From Glandiceps talaboti (Eukaryota; Hemichordata; Enteropneusta; Spengelidae), in contig NC_135564.1 of NCBI RefSeq assembly GCF_964340395.1, positions 16,381,957-16,445,956 on the forward strand: a DNA stretch of 64,000 bases. Direction: 5' to 3'. Below are positions 38,700 to 50,326 of the stretch, piece by piece. Below the pieces are notes generated by a model that saw only the letters and a program-made list of their open reading frames with translations, was not told where the DNA came from and did no database searches. The position numbers were made by a program, and so were the translations under genes. How positions within the stretch are numbered: position 1 is the stretch's first letter; every line of letters begins with the position of its first letter.

Positions 38700-41440
38700 A
38701 CAGACGCAGACAAAGGGAGAGACAGAAGCAAGTATCAGAGAGACCTTGGAGTAATTATCAGTATAATTACACCAAGAAGAGACTAAGACAGAGAGAGAAA
38801 GAAAGAAAGAGAAAGTTAATATTCTTTGCTATAGTTTTATCAAGTTGTATTATGTCAAGAAGCGTCAATTTGAATTGTCGATCTTGTCAAAATTATTTTG
38901 AAATTAATAATACACCGATTTATAGTTTACTTTCATTCGAACTCTACAAACAAACCAATCACTGTCCAAGTTCTGTAAGTCAGTGATGACGACACTATTA
39001 ACATCAGACAGCGATTATTAATTGAAAGAACAAACAAGAATAAATTGAAATAAAAATTTGATTCATGTGAATTCTAGATTGTTTGGTATTTTAATCAGGA
39101 TTAAATTAGTTCTTATGACACTGTCTCTGTTTCATTTACAGCATGTCTTGATTATGTTTCCTAACCGCGATCAGGAAATTAAAAAACAAATTCCCTATTC
39201 ATCGTGCGTCAATATGGGATGGTGTCTTGTTGTCGATTTCTAAAGGTTACGTAACACTATGAAACAGATGACTTGTTATAACTTCATTGTTTATTGATCA
39301 CTATGGCTACGGTGTCAACCAAATGGAATCGTAAAGAGCACTTAGCTCTCTAAAGTCATTGTGAAAGTTAACGCTTTGATGTTCTCAAATAGACTCTGTA
39401 ATGCGCACAGTGCAACCGTGACAAACATGTCAGTTGCCAAAATAAAACCAGCGTACGTATTTAGGTATGATTTGGATTAACAGAAGCTATTGTATGATGG
39501 GTTTCTTAAAGTGACGAAAACTATCAATGAGGTAAAACAAAAACAATTAGGTAACTTCAGACGTTGGACTCGGGAAGTTTATGACAGCGGTTAGCATTTA
39601 CTTTTACGTCGTAGGTGGATGTCATCATATAGTTCGACAGAAGTCCTTCACGGTTCAATGCCTATGAAGGAAAGCATACATAGAGATGTAACAGTCACAA
39701 ATAAATAAATACAGCATGTATTGTATTTAGCATACCTCAAAATGCTATATTTGTTCTCGTCTGCACCTTCGGGGATGAAATATTTCAGTCCAACGCACAA
39801 AAATACGTATATCACGTTTAGGTTATGCAGTATCGTAAGAAATTAATAAACCCAGGTGACTAGTTGCATGCAGACGATATTCTAAATTGATACAACTTAC
39901 GTCGTTAAAGTTATTTCCGTGTTTTAGGAGCTCCGTGTTGTCATCAAAGGGTACACCATGAATCCTGTGACTACGGACAATCTTTACCTCTCAAAGTCTT
40001 TTTTTTAAATCTGTTTTTAAACTTTGTCTTGAAAAATAAAATGTATATAATAGATGGTAGCACATAATATTTTCTCGGATAGTTCGGTTGCTATTTTGAA
40101 GACGTAGTAGTATATTGTTACGTTTTATAACAGTGGCATGTAATCACATGACATAACAGTAACAAAACAAGTCTAAACAAGGAATATACCAGCCCAACGG
40201 GCTTACAAGATAGCACAGTCCGTGTACTATACTATATACAGGTAACACTGATGGAAGAAAAAAGACAGGTTTTTTGACCAATTTATTTTTGACTGTTATC
40301 AAGTTTGAGTTGAAGCTTGTAAATTAATTCGAAATATTGTGACCAAATTCAGAAACATCTTAATTATCAACTATGTGTGCGACGTAAATTATATTGAATT
40401 TTGTGTATATCATAACTTGTGGCAGCTCTGACATGTAGGGTTAATTTGTTTTGCAGACTAATGGCTTCCAAGGTCAAAGTCAAAACAAAGTTCATTTAGG
40501 ACCATAATCCTACGAAAACAAAATTTAATATTTGTGTTTTTAATCGTTATCGATTTTTTTAGAGTGGCTCGTTATTTTTAAATGAAATATTACATTTTTC
40601 GGAAAAAAAATGTACTTCACATTTCATATCCCCGTGACGTTACCTGGTGTAGCGTTGATGACTACTAAGTTACGGTGATGAGGAAGAATTGCATAGAGTT
40701 GTAAAAACGATAGTAATTGTGGGCGTTTCAAACTAAAAATGACCTCCAGTGATGACGTCATTCATTAAGTATGTTAATTAGTTTTAGTGTCTGCAAATTT
40801 TTTTAAAGTGAAAGCCGTTCGTCATAGACAATGTTCTCAAGACAATGCAAATAGTACGTCACTATGAACATTGGAATTGCAAATTTGTGCTTTTATTACT
40901 CAGTAGTGGATAGGTGCTACAATATTGCCAATGGTTTGATCACTGCGTCGTGGGTTACTGCAAGGCTAACCTTCGATCTAACTTGGCGAGTTGGACTGGA
41001 GACGAAAGTTTGCCCCAGTGCGGCATTGATTCAAAATCATCCTTTCATAAATTCAAGGTAAAGTGACATTTTTGTGTATTTGAAATGGTAGACTTAAAAT
41101 TATGCTGAGCTAAAACGATCTATCTAAACTGAATTATCTATCACGACGCGTTGGATTGGATACGACCCCCCACCCGCCCTCCTCTCCTAGTGGGTGTGAT
41201 CGACCGTTTTATCAAAGTATCGAGGTACTGTAACATTTTTGCACGTATTCTCTCATGGTACGCTTAGTTCAAGGGGTGTCGGACATCAAATGTACGTACA
41301 ATACAGTATAGAGTCAACCACTGAAAACAGAATACGTGGTTCCGCTACAGTGCATATAGTGCTGGAGCAGGTCCGGCATTTCTTACATCAACCACAACCG
41401 GAAAAAAAACCCAGCATAATATATATCAAACTCTCCGTCA
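36746..41440. other. Intergenic sequence with GATAA and GA microsatellites
   Basis: No gene recognised. It contains a (GATAA)n run at about 36985-37020, GA tracts at 38452-38519 and 38622-38698, and a palindromic CRE-like TGACGTCA at 40753-40760. A non-coding first exon of prominin 1 could lie here or in the next 5 kb but cannot be recognised. Confidence 0.45.
38452..38698. repeat. (GA)n microsatellite, two tracts
   Basis: Two long GA tracts separated by degenerate GACA-rich sequence. Poly-(SL) and poly-(RE) frames here are artefacts. Confidence 0.95.
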
Positions 41441-41449
41441 GAGTCTCAG

Positions 41450-43330
41450 GTATATGGAAATCCATGATGACAGACAAGATTATTACAAATTAAGTTAAAA
41501 CACAATATGTAACATGGTGTTGGAAGACTCAGACCAACATTTTGTTTGGATAAAATGAAAATAACCATGTGTTGTGTTTGTGGATCTTATTAAAGTTTTA
41601 ATGTGTTTAGGTTGAACTTGTATATGTTTTTGTGTGTGATATGTATTAGCCGGCACACGTGAAACATTCTTTCCCCAAAATATGCGTGTTATTATGGAAA
41701 CGGCCATGTTTTCAACCAAAGTCCATGTTTTCAGCCAAAGTCACATTTTGTCTTCCTGTAGTTTCGTATCGGAAACATGGAGAGTAAGTTAATGTTTTGT
41801 AGGACAGCTTTATCCGACAGATAATGTGTAGTTTCTATTCGTTTTTAGAGACTAACAAACAAGGAAATATATGATGACAGACGTGGAGACTGACACATAA
41901 AAAGTTACAATACTTTTTGTAACATGATGGAAGACTAAGACCAACATTTGTTCAGATAACATACGGGTACTATGTGTTTGGTTCGTGGAACACATTAGCA
42001 ATTTAATTTATGTAATTTAATGCGTTTAGAAATATGCGTGTTACCATAACAACGGCCATGTTTTCAGCCAAAATCACATTATGTGTTCCTGTAGTTCAGC
42101 AATGGAAACTTGGAGAGTCACTTAATGTTTTGCAGGACAGCTATGGTCCTGCGCACGGTTTCCATACATAATTTTCCACATCGATGTTTCTTGCATGCAT
42201 GTCACATGCCACAAACCAGACAATTTTCTACGTTCGTGATCAACTAAAATTTGAAATAATTAAGGGTCGTCATACAAGAAACTCTTCGTTAAAGTCTAAG
42301 GAATGATGAAATGCATGATAATAAAAAAACAGTTCAAATTATAAATAGACTGTGACATTCCTTCACTTTGAGCTGACATTAGGGTGTTGCAAAACTTAAA
42401 CCTGTCCTATGTATAACCGGGACATGTTGTTTGTTCATCAAATAACCAAAGATATATTCGCTAAAATTGATCATTTATAAAATGTATTATTGTAACTGTT
42501 AATTAGTGGTCAATATCATAATTATGTAAACAATGCAGTGGCAAATTAATTGTGGTCAAAATGTACTACATGTAGTTGTAACGCAGAAAATGCTTACTGT
42601 CCAGGTTTCTATTGCTGGATTACAGGAAGACGAAATGGGATTTGCTCAAAACATGACCGTTGCTATGGCAATGCACATATTCGGGGGGGGGGGGTGATTC
42701 ATGTGTGTCGGATGATATCTATCACATACAAAATATATTATTCAACCTACGCACATTAAATCGTTAACATGCTACACGAACCCAACATATAGTACCTGTA
42801 TGTTATTTAAATAAGTGTTGGTCTTAGTCTTCCTAAACCATGTTTCAAAATGTGTCCTAACTTTCTTTGTATTAGTAGTCTCCGGGTCTGTCATCATATA
42901 TTTCCTTATTTGTTTAGACTCGAAATGAGAATTTGATATATAGAAACCTTACATTATCTCCAGGATAAAGCTGTCTCACAATACATTATGGTTCTCTCCC
43001 GATTTCCGTTACTGAACTACAGGAAGACAAAATGTGATTTTGGCTCAAAACATTGCGGCCGCCATGATAACACGCATATTTTTGAGGAAGAATGGTTCCT
43101 GTGTGCCGGTTAATACCTATACACAAAAACATACACATCTAAACAAACCTAAACACATTAAAACTTTAATGTGATCCACAAACCCGAAACATAGTATCTT
43201 TTTTTTAACCGAACAAATGTTGGTTTGAGTCTTCCTACAACGTTACATATTGTGCTTTAACTTAATCTGTAATAATTTTTGGCTCTGTTATCATTGATTT
43301 CCGTGTTCCTGAGACTATAAGGAAGAGTTT
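41450..43330. repeat. Four-copy repeat cluster, two direct and two inverted
   Basis: Copies 41450-41822 and 41838-42150 are on plus; 42600-42930 and 42958-43330 are on minus. Shared landmarks are ATGATGACAGAC, GAAGACT(C/A)(A)GACCAAC, TATGCGTGTTA, GGCCATGTTTTCAGCCAAA and CCTGTAGTT. Each copy is 310-370 bp and the copies are diverged. Between the two pairs lies about 450 bp of unrelated sequence. No coding frame. Confidence 0.75.
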
Positions 43331-46300
43331 GATAAATATAATATGCTGGTTATTTTCCGGTTGCTGTATCTCAAACACTAGACAACCTTTCTGGCCTCTG
43401 CTGCAGCACTAATATGATTTGACGAAGATTTATTAAGATAGTTGTAGCTCACACTTGGAAAGCATGGCAATATTGGTAAGATCTTTGTTACGCCAGATAA
43501 CGAAAAGTAGGTGTGCTAATAGAAATTAAAAAATTTCGTCGAGCGAGCTTGACGACGATTCTTTCCTACTCAACTGATATCCATGGTACATTGTTTCTAC
43601 TGCATGTGGTCCACTGATTACAAATTAGCTAACATGTAATAAAAAAAGTTGCAAAAAATTATACACATCGACCACTTGAACAATGGATGACACGTTATGC
43701 TCGGAGAAGGGATAACTTATTCGCGGTAGAAAATTATATTTTGATTTTTTTCAGTAAATTTGTGTTTTTTGGGTGTCTTTGGTATTAAACTATGACTATA
43801 AAGGTGTTCAAACACAATTAGCTTTTACATTGACAGTTCTGGATTAAAGAAATAACGTGAAGCATGTCATCTGTTAGTCTCGCGTGGGAATAGACAATAT
43901 AATGTGATTGTAACCTCAAGGCTACGAATTAAGTTTACATCACCGACTTTTCTAAATTTCAATACAGGTAGGATAAATATTATAAAACAAACGGCTGCAG
44001 CAGAATAGCGTGTAGGCAATGCCATTACAGAGCACATTTCCAAAATAGCACACACATCAAACCAGAACCGGACTTTCTTGAATTTGGCTAACTCGCATAC
44101 ACACATTTACACGGGCCATAGAACTTGAAAGAGCAAAGTTTAGCTATTACTCCCAATATTTTTTTCTTCGTTCAGCCAAGGAATTTACGAGTGACCTAAA
44201 GAGACATGTCACTACGAGTCGCTAGACGAGTAGTGACAAATCCGTGAGGTCCTGAGTATTTCCATCGGAAATAATATAATCATACCACCTCAAGATAAAC
44301 TTATGAAAAATCCGGAAAAATATATGAATGGCGATTTGGAACTTTTTGACTGATATTTCGAGCACCGCAGCAGAACCAGTGACGTAGAACGAGCAGGGTA
44401 TTATCACTAAAGTGATGCAGGCTTGGCGTTTCACTCATGGGACATTGCGTTTTTGACACAAAGATAGACATGTGTCGACTCAAGACTAACAATAACATAG
44501 ACACAACAAGCACGTGATCCTTTGCCGAAATCACATTGAACACTGATAATCATTGCTTTTCATTCACAGTGCTCTAATGAAAACATTACATATGGACTTG
44601 TTGGTCCGCTGCAATTGTTTATTTTGTAACTGATAATCAACATTTAAACTTGACTACTTCTACATCCCCACAGTGCACAGCACCTATGGAATTGTTTATT
44701 TTGCATTATAAGTTGTCTGGGGTGCGTATTATCATATTGCATGAGTGAAACACCAGGCCTAAATCATTTTAGCTGTAAATGTCATGTTACACAGAGAAAC
44801 ATCAAGCCTACATCATTTTAGCTGTATAATTCAGACTTTCTGTCCAAACACATTATTTTTGCTTGTGCATAATAATAATAATATAATTATAATTTATACG
44901 TCACAAAACGTAGTTGTCAGCCTTCAATTCCGCCCTTGAATATTGTCGTCTGCTTTTAAGCTGATATTTATGCTATGGGATGAGACTGAGAACTAGGATT
45001 AGTAAATCAATGTTAGAGACCACTCTTAGTAAGGTTTGTTAGCGTTAAGCATAGACAGTGGCGGTCTGTGAGTTATAAGTAAACACTTCATTAAAACGTC
45101 CAGAGTGAGCAATGCTAGAAATGTCCTATCTTCTATATTCTTAATGGGAATCCTATTATCACAGTCAGTCAGCACAACAGCCTAAGAGTGGTTTAAAGCA
45201 TAGACAGTGGAAATCTCTCTATGTCTATGGTTTTAACTTGTATCACAGTGTCGCCATTTATACGTCAGCACTGTTCTTGATTTGATCTATGTGGTTCTCT
45301 TCGCTTCTTCTCTGTATTTCAAACTACGTTTGATAGCTTTGTTATGACACAAACCCGTGATACAAGAGCCTGGTGCTATATTACAGTAAATATACTATTC
45401 GACGTTAACGTATCATTTGACCAAAATAATCTCGAGAAAAAACGAACGCCAAGTAATACCCCTAAAGAGCGAAGTAAGAGTTCATTCATCACACAAAATT
45501 ACACACCCGGCTCACGAAACAATGAACGACGTTTTTCACGCCTGAAATTCTAAGCTTATGCATTGGTGATACGTTTCATCTCGTCACTTTTATAAACATT
45601 CATTGTTTATTCTGTCTATTGAGTAAATCACTGTTGTCTCACTGAACTACGACCACATCACGCTACCAGTGTTAGTACGCTCCATCATCGTGTACAACAC
45701 ACTCTGAATAGTGGCGCGCGCGCGAGAGAGATCTCGTGCGTAACAAGACCACGCCCTTCGAACTACGAAATTCTCGAAATTCTAAATCGAATGTTGTTCA
45801 GTTTTGCTAGTTTCGTTGGCATAAGGTGAACTGTTATGTCTGTAGTATGAGGAATGAATTTTGAAATGGTCAAAGTTCACAGGTATACACAAAAGACAGT
45901 TAAAGAAAGAGTGAGTATGGTCGACAGGTAACATTGAATCCGTTTGCGGTAGTGTCAAGTTCAACGTTATATCAGGTTGGTCATGCAGAATCTATCAGTA
46001 TCAGCATGTTCAAGTCCACACGCCAGGAGAACGTAGTTACTTTTGATGTGATAATTTAGGTTGTTTAAGGTATTGTTTTGTATCTAAGTTGTCTGTTGTT
46101 TAGTATATTACCCCAATGACCCTTGGCCTAATCATGGCTTATAATTAGGCCGTAAGACAGAAGAAGCTCCAGCCGGGGAAAGACACAATGGGTCATGGTA
46201 CGTGGAGGCTCCGCGCAGACCTCGAAACAGAATCTGTTGACATACTCTCAACTTCTCATACATGTAACAAAGCCTAATTCATGATAAATTCTGACATGGT

Positions 46301-47022
46301 CGTGATTTTGTTGTTAGCATGGTTTATTTTAAAACTCTGCCTAACAGGAGACTCAGGCAAATATGGTTACAATTACTAGTAATTGTGAAACTCAGATTTG
46401 ATCTTTGACCATCTGAGAGGAAAACTCTGCTTCAAATCTAAACATAAACATTAAATTCGTTCTCAAACCTAAGGACAGGAATAAGAGAAACCTTTTTCGC
46501 ATATATCCTTATTGGCTCAGCCTATGACAGAAGTATACGGCCCATAACTTTCCACTTCATCTTCGATTACGCAATTTGTATGTATCTGACACGGTCATGA
46601 AAATATGAATTTGTGAATCGGAATGTAAAAACCGAACGAAAGTTCCAATTTTCAGTAAAAGAACTAACAAGAGTGTGTTTTGTCCAGTGGCGTTCATAGA
46701 AAATAACTTTAAACCATCCCCTGGGTTACACAGAAGCCCTAAGTTACTAGTACAGTGTACAGTCTCTAGGTCGACATTGGCTACGTACGTTTTAGGACTG
46801 TTGATGTTTGCCAGGACAGTACATTGCAATGCATGCACATGTATTTTGTATCAGTGACTACCGTTCTTGTTCACCCATTCCGTCACATCAGATGAAGTCA
46901 CGAAGTTAGTAAAAAAAAATACCAGTCTTCTGTGATTTGTGCTAGGTGAATTATGTCATGTGTATCACAAACAATAATTGTCAAAATATGTTAATGATCG
47001 TTTTATTTCCTTTCAATTGCAG
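43331..47022. other. Intergenic / upstream region of prominin 1
   Basis: No coding exon recognised. It includes a GC-rich CGCGCGCGAGAGAGATCTCG stretch near 45715. A 5' UTR exon spliced to the acceptor at 47021-47022 is expected somewhere upstream. Confidence 0.4.
47011..47022 (+). promoter_or_regulatory. Splice acceptor upstream of prominin 1 ATG
   Basis: TTTCAATTGCAG, with a pyrimidine-rich stretch before it, ends 5 nt upstream of the ATG. The paralogue has an acceptor (TATTTTTACAG) in the equivalent place, which supports a shared 5' UTR intron. Confidence 0.7.
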
Positions 47023-47027
47023 AAAAA

Positions 47028-49682
47028 ATGGTGTCCAGTATGAGTATAAGTGCTAAGGTGATGCTTGTTTTAGTTGTCGCCACTTTGCTGTGTGGCGATG
47101 TTATTGAAGCTGCAAGTCAAAATTCAGTAGACGCTAATGGAACTATCACATGGAAGGACCTACCAAGTGGTGTCTCGTACGACAGTCCTTCGAGCTACGA
47201 CGAAGGAGAGTCTCCATTGCCATCTATGTGGTCGATGATTGACGGGTGGATCAATACAATAGCTCCGGGAGAAATACCCTACAATATAATAGTGGATGCC
47301 TTGGCTGGAAACTTTGCTATAGGGGACCTGACAGGAAATATAACGAATTATGCTGACGTTTTGTTCGGGTTTGCTATCTGCATCGTTCTTGGATTTCTCT
47401 TTCTTTTGGTCTTCCCAATAGTCTGTATCTGTTTCTGCGCATGTCGACTTTGCGGTAAGTGCGGTGGCAAAATGTACCAGAAGCAAACTGACAATATGGG
47501 TTGTAAGAAGTGGACATTTGTCCTTATACTCGCCCTTGTAACTGGCATATTATCCGGAGGATGTGCGTGCACTTATTTCGTCGACGCCCGTCAGTATACG
47601 GAATTTCCGAATGTCGGAAACAACTTGGCGTACAGCTTCAATGACGTCACAACCTACGTAAACAACACAGCCGAAGAAATCTTGTTTGTTGCTGTGAATC
47701 AAACAAATTGGCTTTTTGATCTGATCGAGTATGAGATTGATAATGTGGGCAATACAGTTGGTGTACCCGTGAGGGAGACTTTAAGACCGTATATTGACCC
47801 GGCATTGGACTCCATCATAAACATGGCGGACATAATAACAGACACTCGAGATGGGTTACAGACACTGAACACACAAGTTACATATTTAGATTCAAATTAC
47901 ACCGACTTCGTCTCTCTCGTTGATGATTTAAAACAAGAAATTGAAGATTTATACTCGGATTGTGCAACTGCCGGTGGTTGTTCGACAGCTGGCAGCGACC
48001 CACAGAGTATGGCTAACACTTCGCAATTGGTCGGCAGCAGAGATTTCAGCGACTACCCGGTAAATCTTGTCGGACCCGGGTACTACCCCCGAAGTATCGT
48101 TAATGTAAAAATTACTGGTTTAACGAGCGTCATTAACAACGATCTGACCTCAGAAGCCCAGAAGGGTCGAAATGAATTCGAGGATATTCCAGAATTAGTT
48201 CAGAATGAAACAGATGCTGCTGCAGGGGACTTGACATCGAGTTTTGGTGATTTCAACGACGAAATTGAGAGTGGTCTCGATCCAATGATTAATAACCTGA
48301 ATACCTTATCATCCCAGACAACCTCGTTCCAGGATACGTTACTAGACTACACGAAATATCTGGACGACTACGATACATATCGTGGTTACTTCATGCTTGG
48401 TCTTGCATGTATTGCGTTAGTAGTCGTTATCCTTAACACATTGGGTATTGCGTTCGGTCTCATCTCGTGTGACGGGGACAAACATCCAACCAAAAGAGGG
48501 GCTCTGTCAAATTGCTCCGGACTACTGCTCATGGCTTCAGCAGGAATTTCGTGCATATTTGCGTGCTTGTTTATGCTGTTGACGACTTTCACGTTTACTC
48601 TTGGCGGACCCCTGGATAAATTCGTATGCGATCCGATTTTAACCCGAGAAGTGTTTGCCAACACTATAGATCAACCTGACATCATTTCGGGCACAGATGG
48701 ATATTTTTTAGGCGACAAACTCTACCAAAATGGTAACATTTCTTTGACTATGACGGGAATCCTGACCGACTGCGAGAACAACCTGGCAGCGTACACAGCT
48801 TTTAAACTTGAAAACATGGTAAACATCACTGAAATGCTGAATATCGATAGCTATATTTCACAAGATCAATTTGATGGCATGAAAGTAAACATCTCCGATC
48901 AAATTGAAATTATGTCAACAGAAACTGAGGACAATTTGGCTGATGCACGTGACGTGAACACCGCAAGTATTCCCTTTACAGAGTTTGAAAACGAACTGAA
49001 CTCTGTCTTGATCGACTTCGGTGAAGACCTTGACAATTTTGCCGACAATTTACAATCATTCATTAACACCTACACGGGCAATTCGACGATCTTCCCGTCA
49101 TCGTTTGAGAGTAATTTCACCGACATGGTGGCAACGATTCGAAATTTCCAGACTTCGAGCGTAGACCCGATGGTGACCCTTCGCAATACTGTGTCAACTG
49201 CTTTGACGACGGTTCAGAATGACTCGAACACGATTGATACAGCAGTCAACACCACGATAAGCGCTGGCAACACGGCCGATGACTACATCAATAACAACCT
49301 AGATGCCGTAGTCGCGAGCGAGGTTGACGACTTTCAAGATAAAGTTTTCGGCTACACCGACCAGTTTGTGGCTTACGTCAACAACATGATTGAGGCCGAA
49401 ATAGGGAAGTGTCTTCCATTCTATAACCTCCTGGACAATTTATTCAATACCATCTGTCGAAGTGTACTTGATGCGTTCAACGGAATGTGGCTTTGTTGTG
49501 GTTGGTGTGTCTTCTTCATGGTGTTCAGCATCATCTTCGGTATCAAATTAGCAAAGTATTTCCGCCGGATGAAAGAAGGTGACCAATATGATGATGGAGT
49601 AGAGATGGAAAATAGAAGTGGCAAAACGAAGAAAAGACCGCCCTACAGCGGTAACAACAAAATTGCAAACATGGACATATAA
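47028..49682 (+). CDS. prom: Prominin-family pentaspan glycoprotein 1, single coding exon
   Basis: 884 aa. It starts with a signal peptide (about 1-29). TM1 lies at about 111-133, followed by a cysteine-rich cytoplasmic loop (CACRLCGKCGGKMYQKQ) typical of prominins. TM2 is at about 162-184, a large N-glycosylated loop at 185-450, TM3 at 454-480, TM4 at 497-526 and a second large loop at 527-815. TM5 is at about 822-842, ending FGIKLAKYFRRM, the family signature, with a tail of about 41 residues. Length and five-TM topology match PROM1/PROM2 (about 830-870 aa). Prominins bind cholesterol and organise microvilli, cilia and photoreceptor discs. TTTCAATTGCAG ends 5 nt before the ATG, so a 5' UTR intron is likely while the CDS itself has no intron. 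It is tandem with a longer paralogue at 55500. AATAAA is at 49853. Confidence 0.93.
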   Translation: MVSSMSISAKVMLVLVVATLLCGDVIEAASQNSVDANGTITWKDLPSGVSYDSPSSYDEGESPLPSMWSMIDGWINTIAPGEIPYNIIVDALAGNFAIGDLTGNITNYADVLFGFAICIVLGFLFLLVFPIVCICFCACRLCGKCGGKMYQKQTDNMGCKKWTFVLILALVTGILSGGCACTYFVDARQYTEFPNVGNNLAYSFNDVTTYVNNTAEEILFVAVNQTNWLFDLIEYEIDNVGNTVGVPVRETLRPYIDPALDSIINMADIITDTRDGLQTLNTQVTYLDSNYTDFVSLVDDLKQEIEDLYSDCATAGGCSTAGSDPQSMANTSQLVGSRDFSDYPVNLVGPGYYPRSIVNVKITGLTSVINNDLTSEAQKGRNEFEDIPELVQNETDAAAGDLTSSFGDFNDEIESGLDPMINNLNTLSSQTTSFQDTLLDYTKYLDDYDTYRGYFMLGLACIALVVVILNTLGIAFGLISCDGDKHPTKRGALSNCSGLLLMASAGISCIFACLFMLLTTFTFTLGGPLDKFVCDPILTREVFANTIDQPDIISGTDGYFLGDKLYQNGNISLTMTGILTDCENNLAAYTAFKLENMVNITEMLNIDSYISQDQFDGMKVNISDQIEIMSTETEDNLADARDVNTASIPFTEFENELNSVLIDFGEDLDNFADNLQSFINTYTGNSTIFPSSFESNFTDMVATIRNFQTSSVDPMVTLRNTVSTALTTVQNDSNTIDTAVNTTISAGNTADDYINNNLDAVVASEVDDFQDKVFGYTDQFVAYVNNMIEAEIGKCLPFYNLLDNLFNTICRSVLDAFNGMWLCCGWCVFFMVFSIIFGIKLAKYFRRMKEGDQYDDGVEMENRSGKTKKRPPYSGNNKIANMDI

Positions 49683-49852
49683 GCCAACACATAAATGCAA
49701 TCAATACACATTTTTCTATGTTTTGATTTTCATGTTTTTGTTTTGTTTTTATCTCAAATAATTTTCTGTAACCTTTAACCCCCGATAAGGACCATCTTCA
49801 TCTCAAGTCATAACTGGCAAGTGCATAAGTAACGAGTGAAACAGTCCCGATC

Positions 49853-49858
49853 AATAAA
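49853..49858 (+). promoter_or_regulatory. Poly(A) signal of prominin 1
   Basis: AATAAA 170 nt after the stop codon. Confidence 0.55.
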
Positions 49859-50062
49859 TGCATTGACAGTTTGAATTTAATATTAATAAGGATAAAGGTA
49901 AGATATAAGCAGGACACAGCCTGACTTAGATCTGTGTAATAACTGAAAAGAAACGATACTCGTCATGACAGTTACAAATTTTAATAAACGGTAAAGTACG
50001 CATAGAAAGATCTTAAAATCAACCACACCATAAAGAACCCTAAAACATATATTATTACAAGT

Positions 50063-50321
<259 letters not shown>

Positions 50322-50326
<5 letters not shown>

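Noticed and set aside
38385-38786. Frames reading (SL)n and (RE)n
   Set aside because: GA microsatellite artefact.
40753-40760. CRE-like TGACGTCA as a prominin 1 promoter element
   Set aside because: More than 6 kb from the gene and similar words occur elsewhere (for example 13730), so no specific assignment is justified.
40864-41061. 65-codon frame ending near a GTAAAG donor-like site
   Set aside because: No family similarity, weak donor and no acceptor partner; likely chance.
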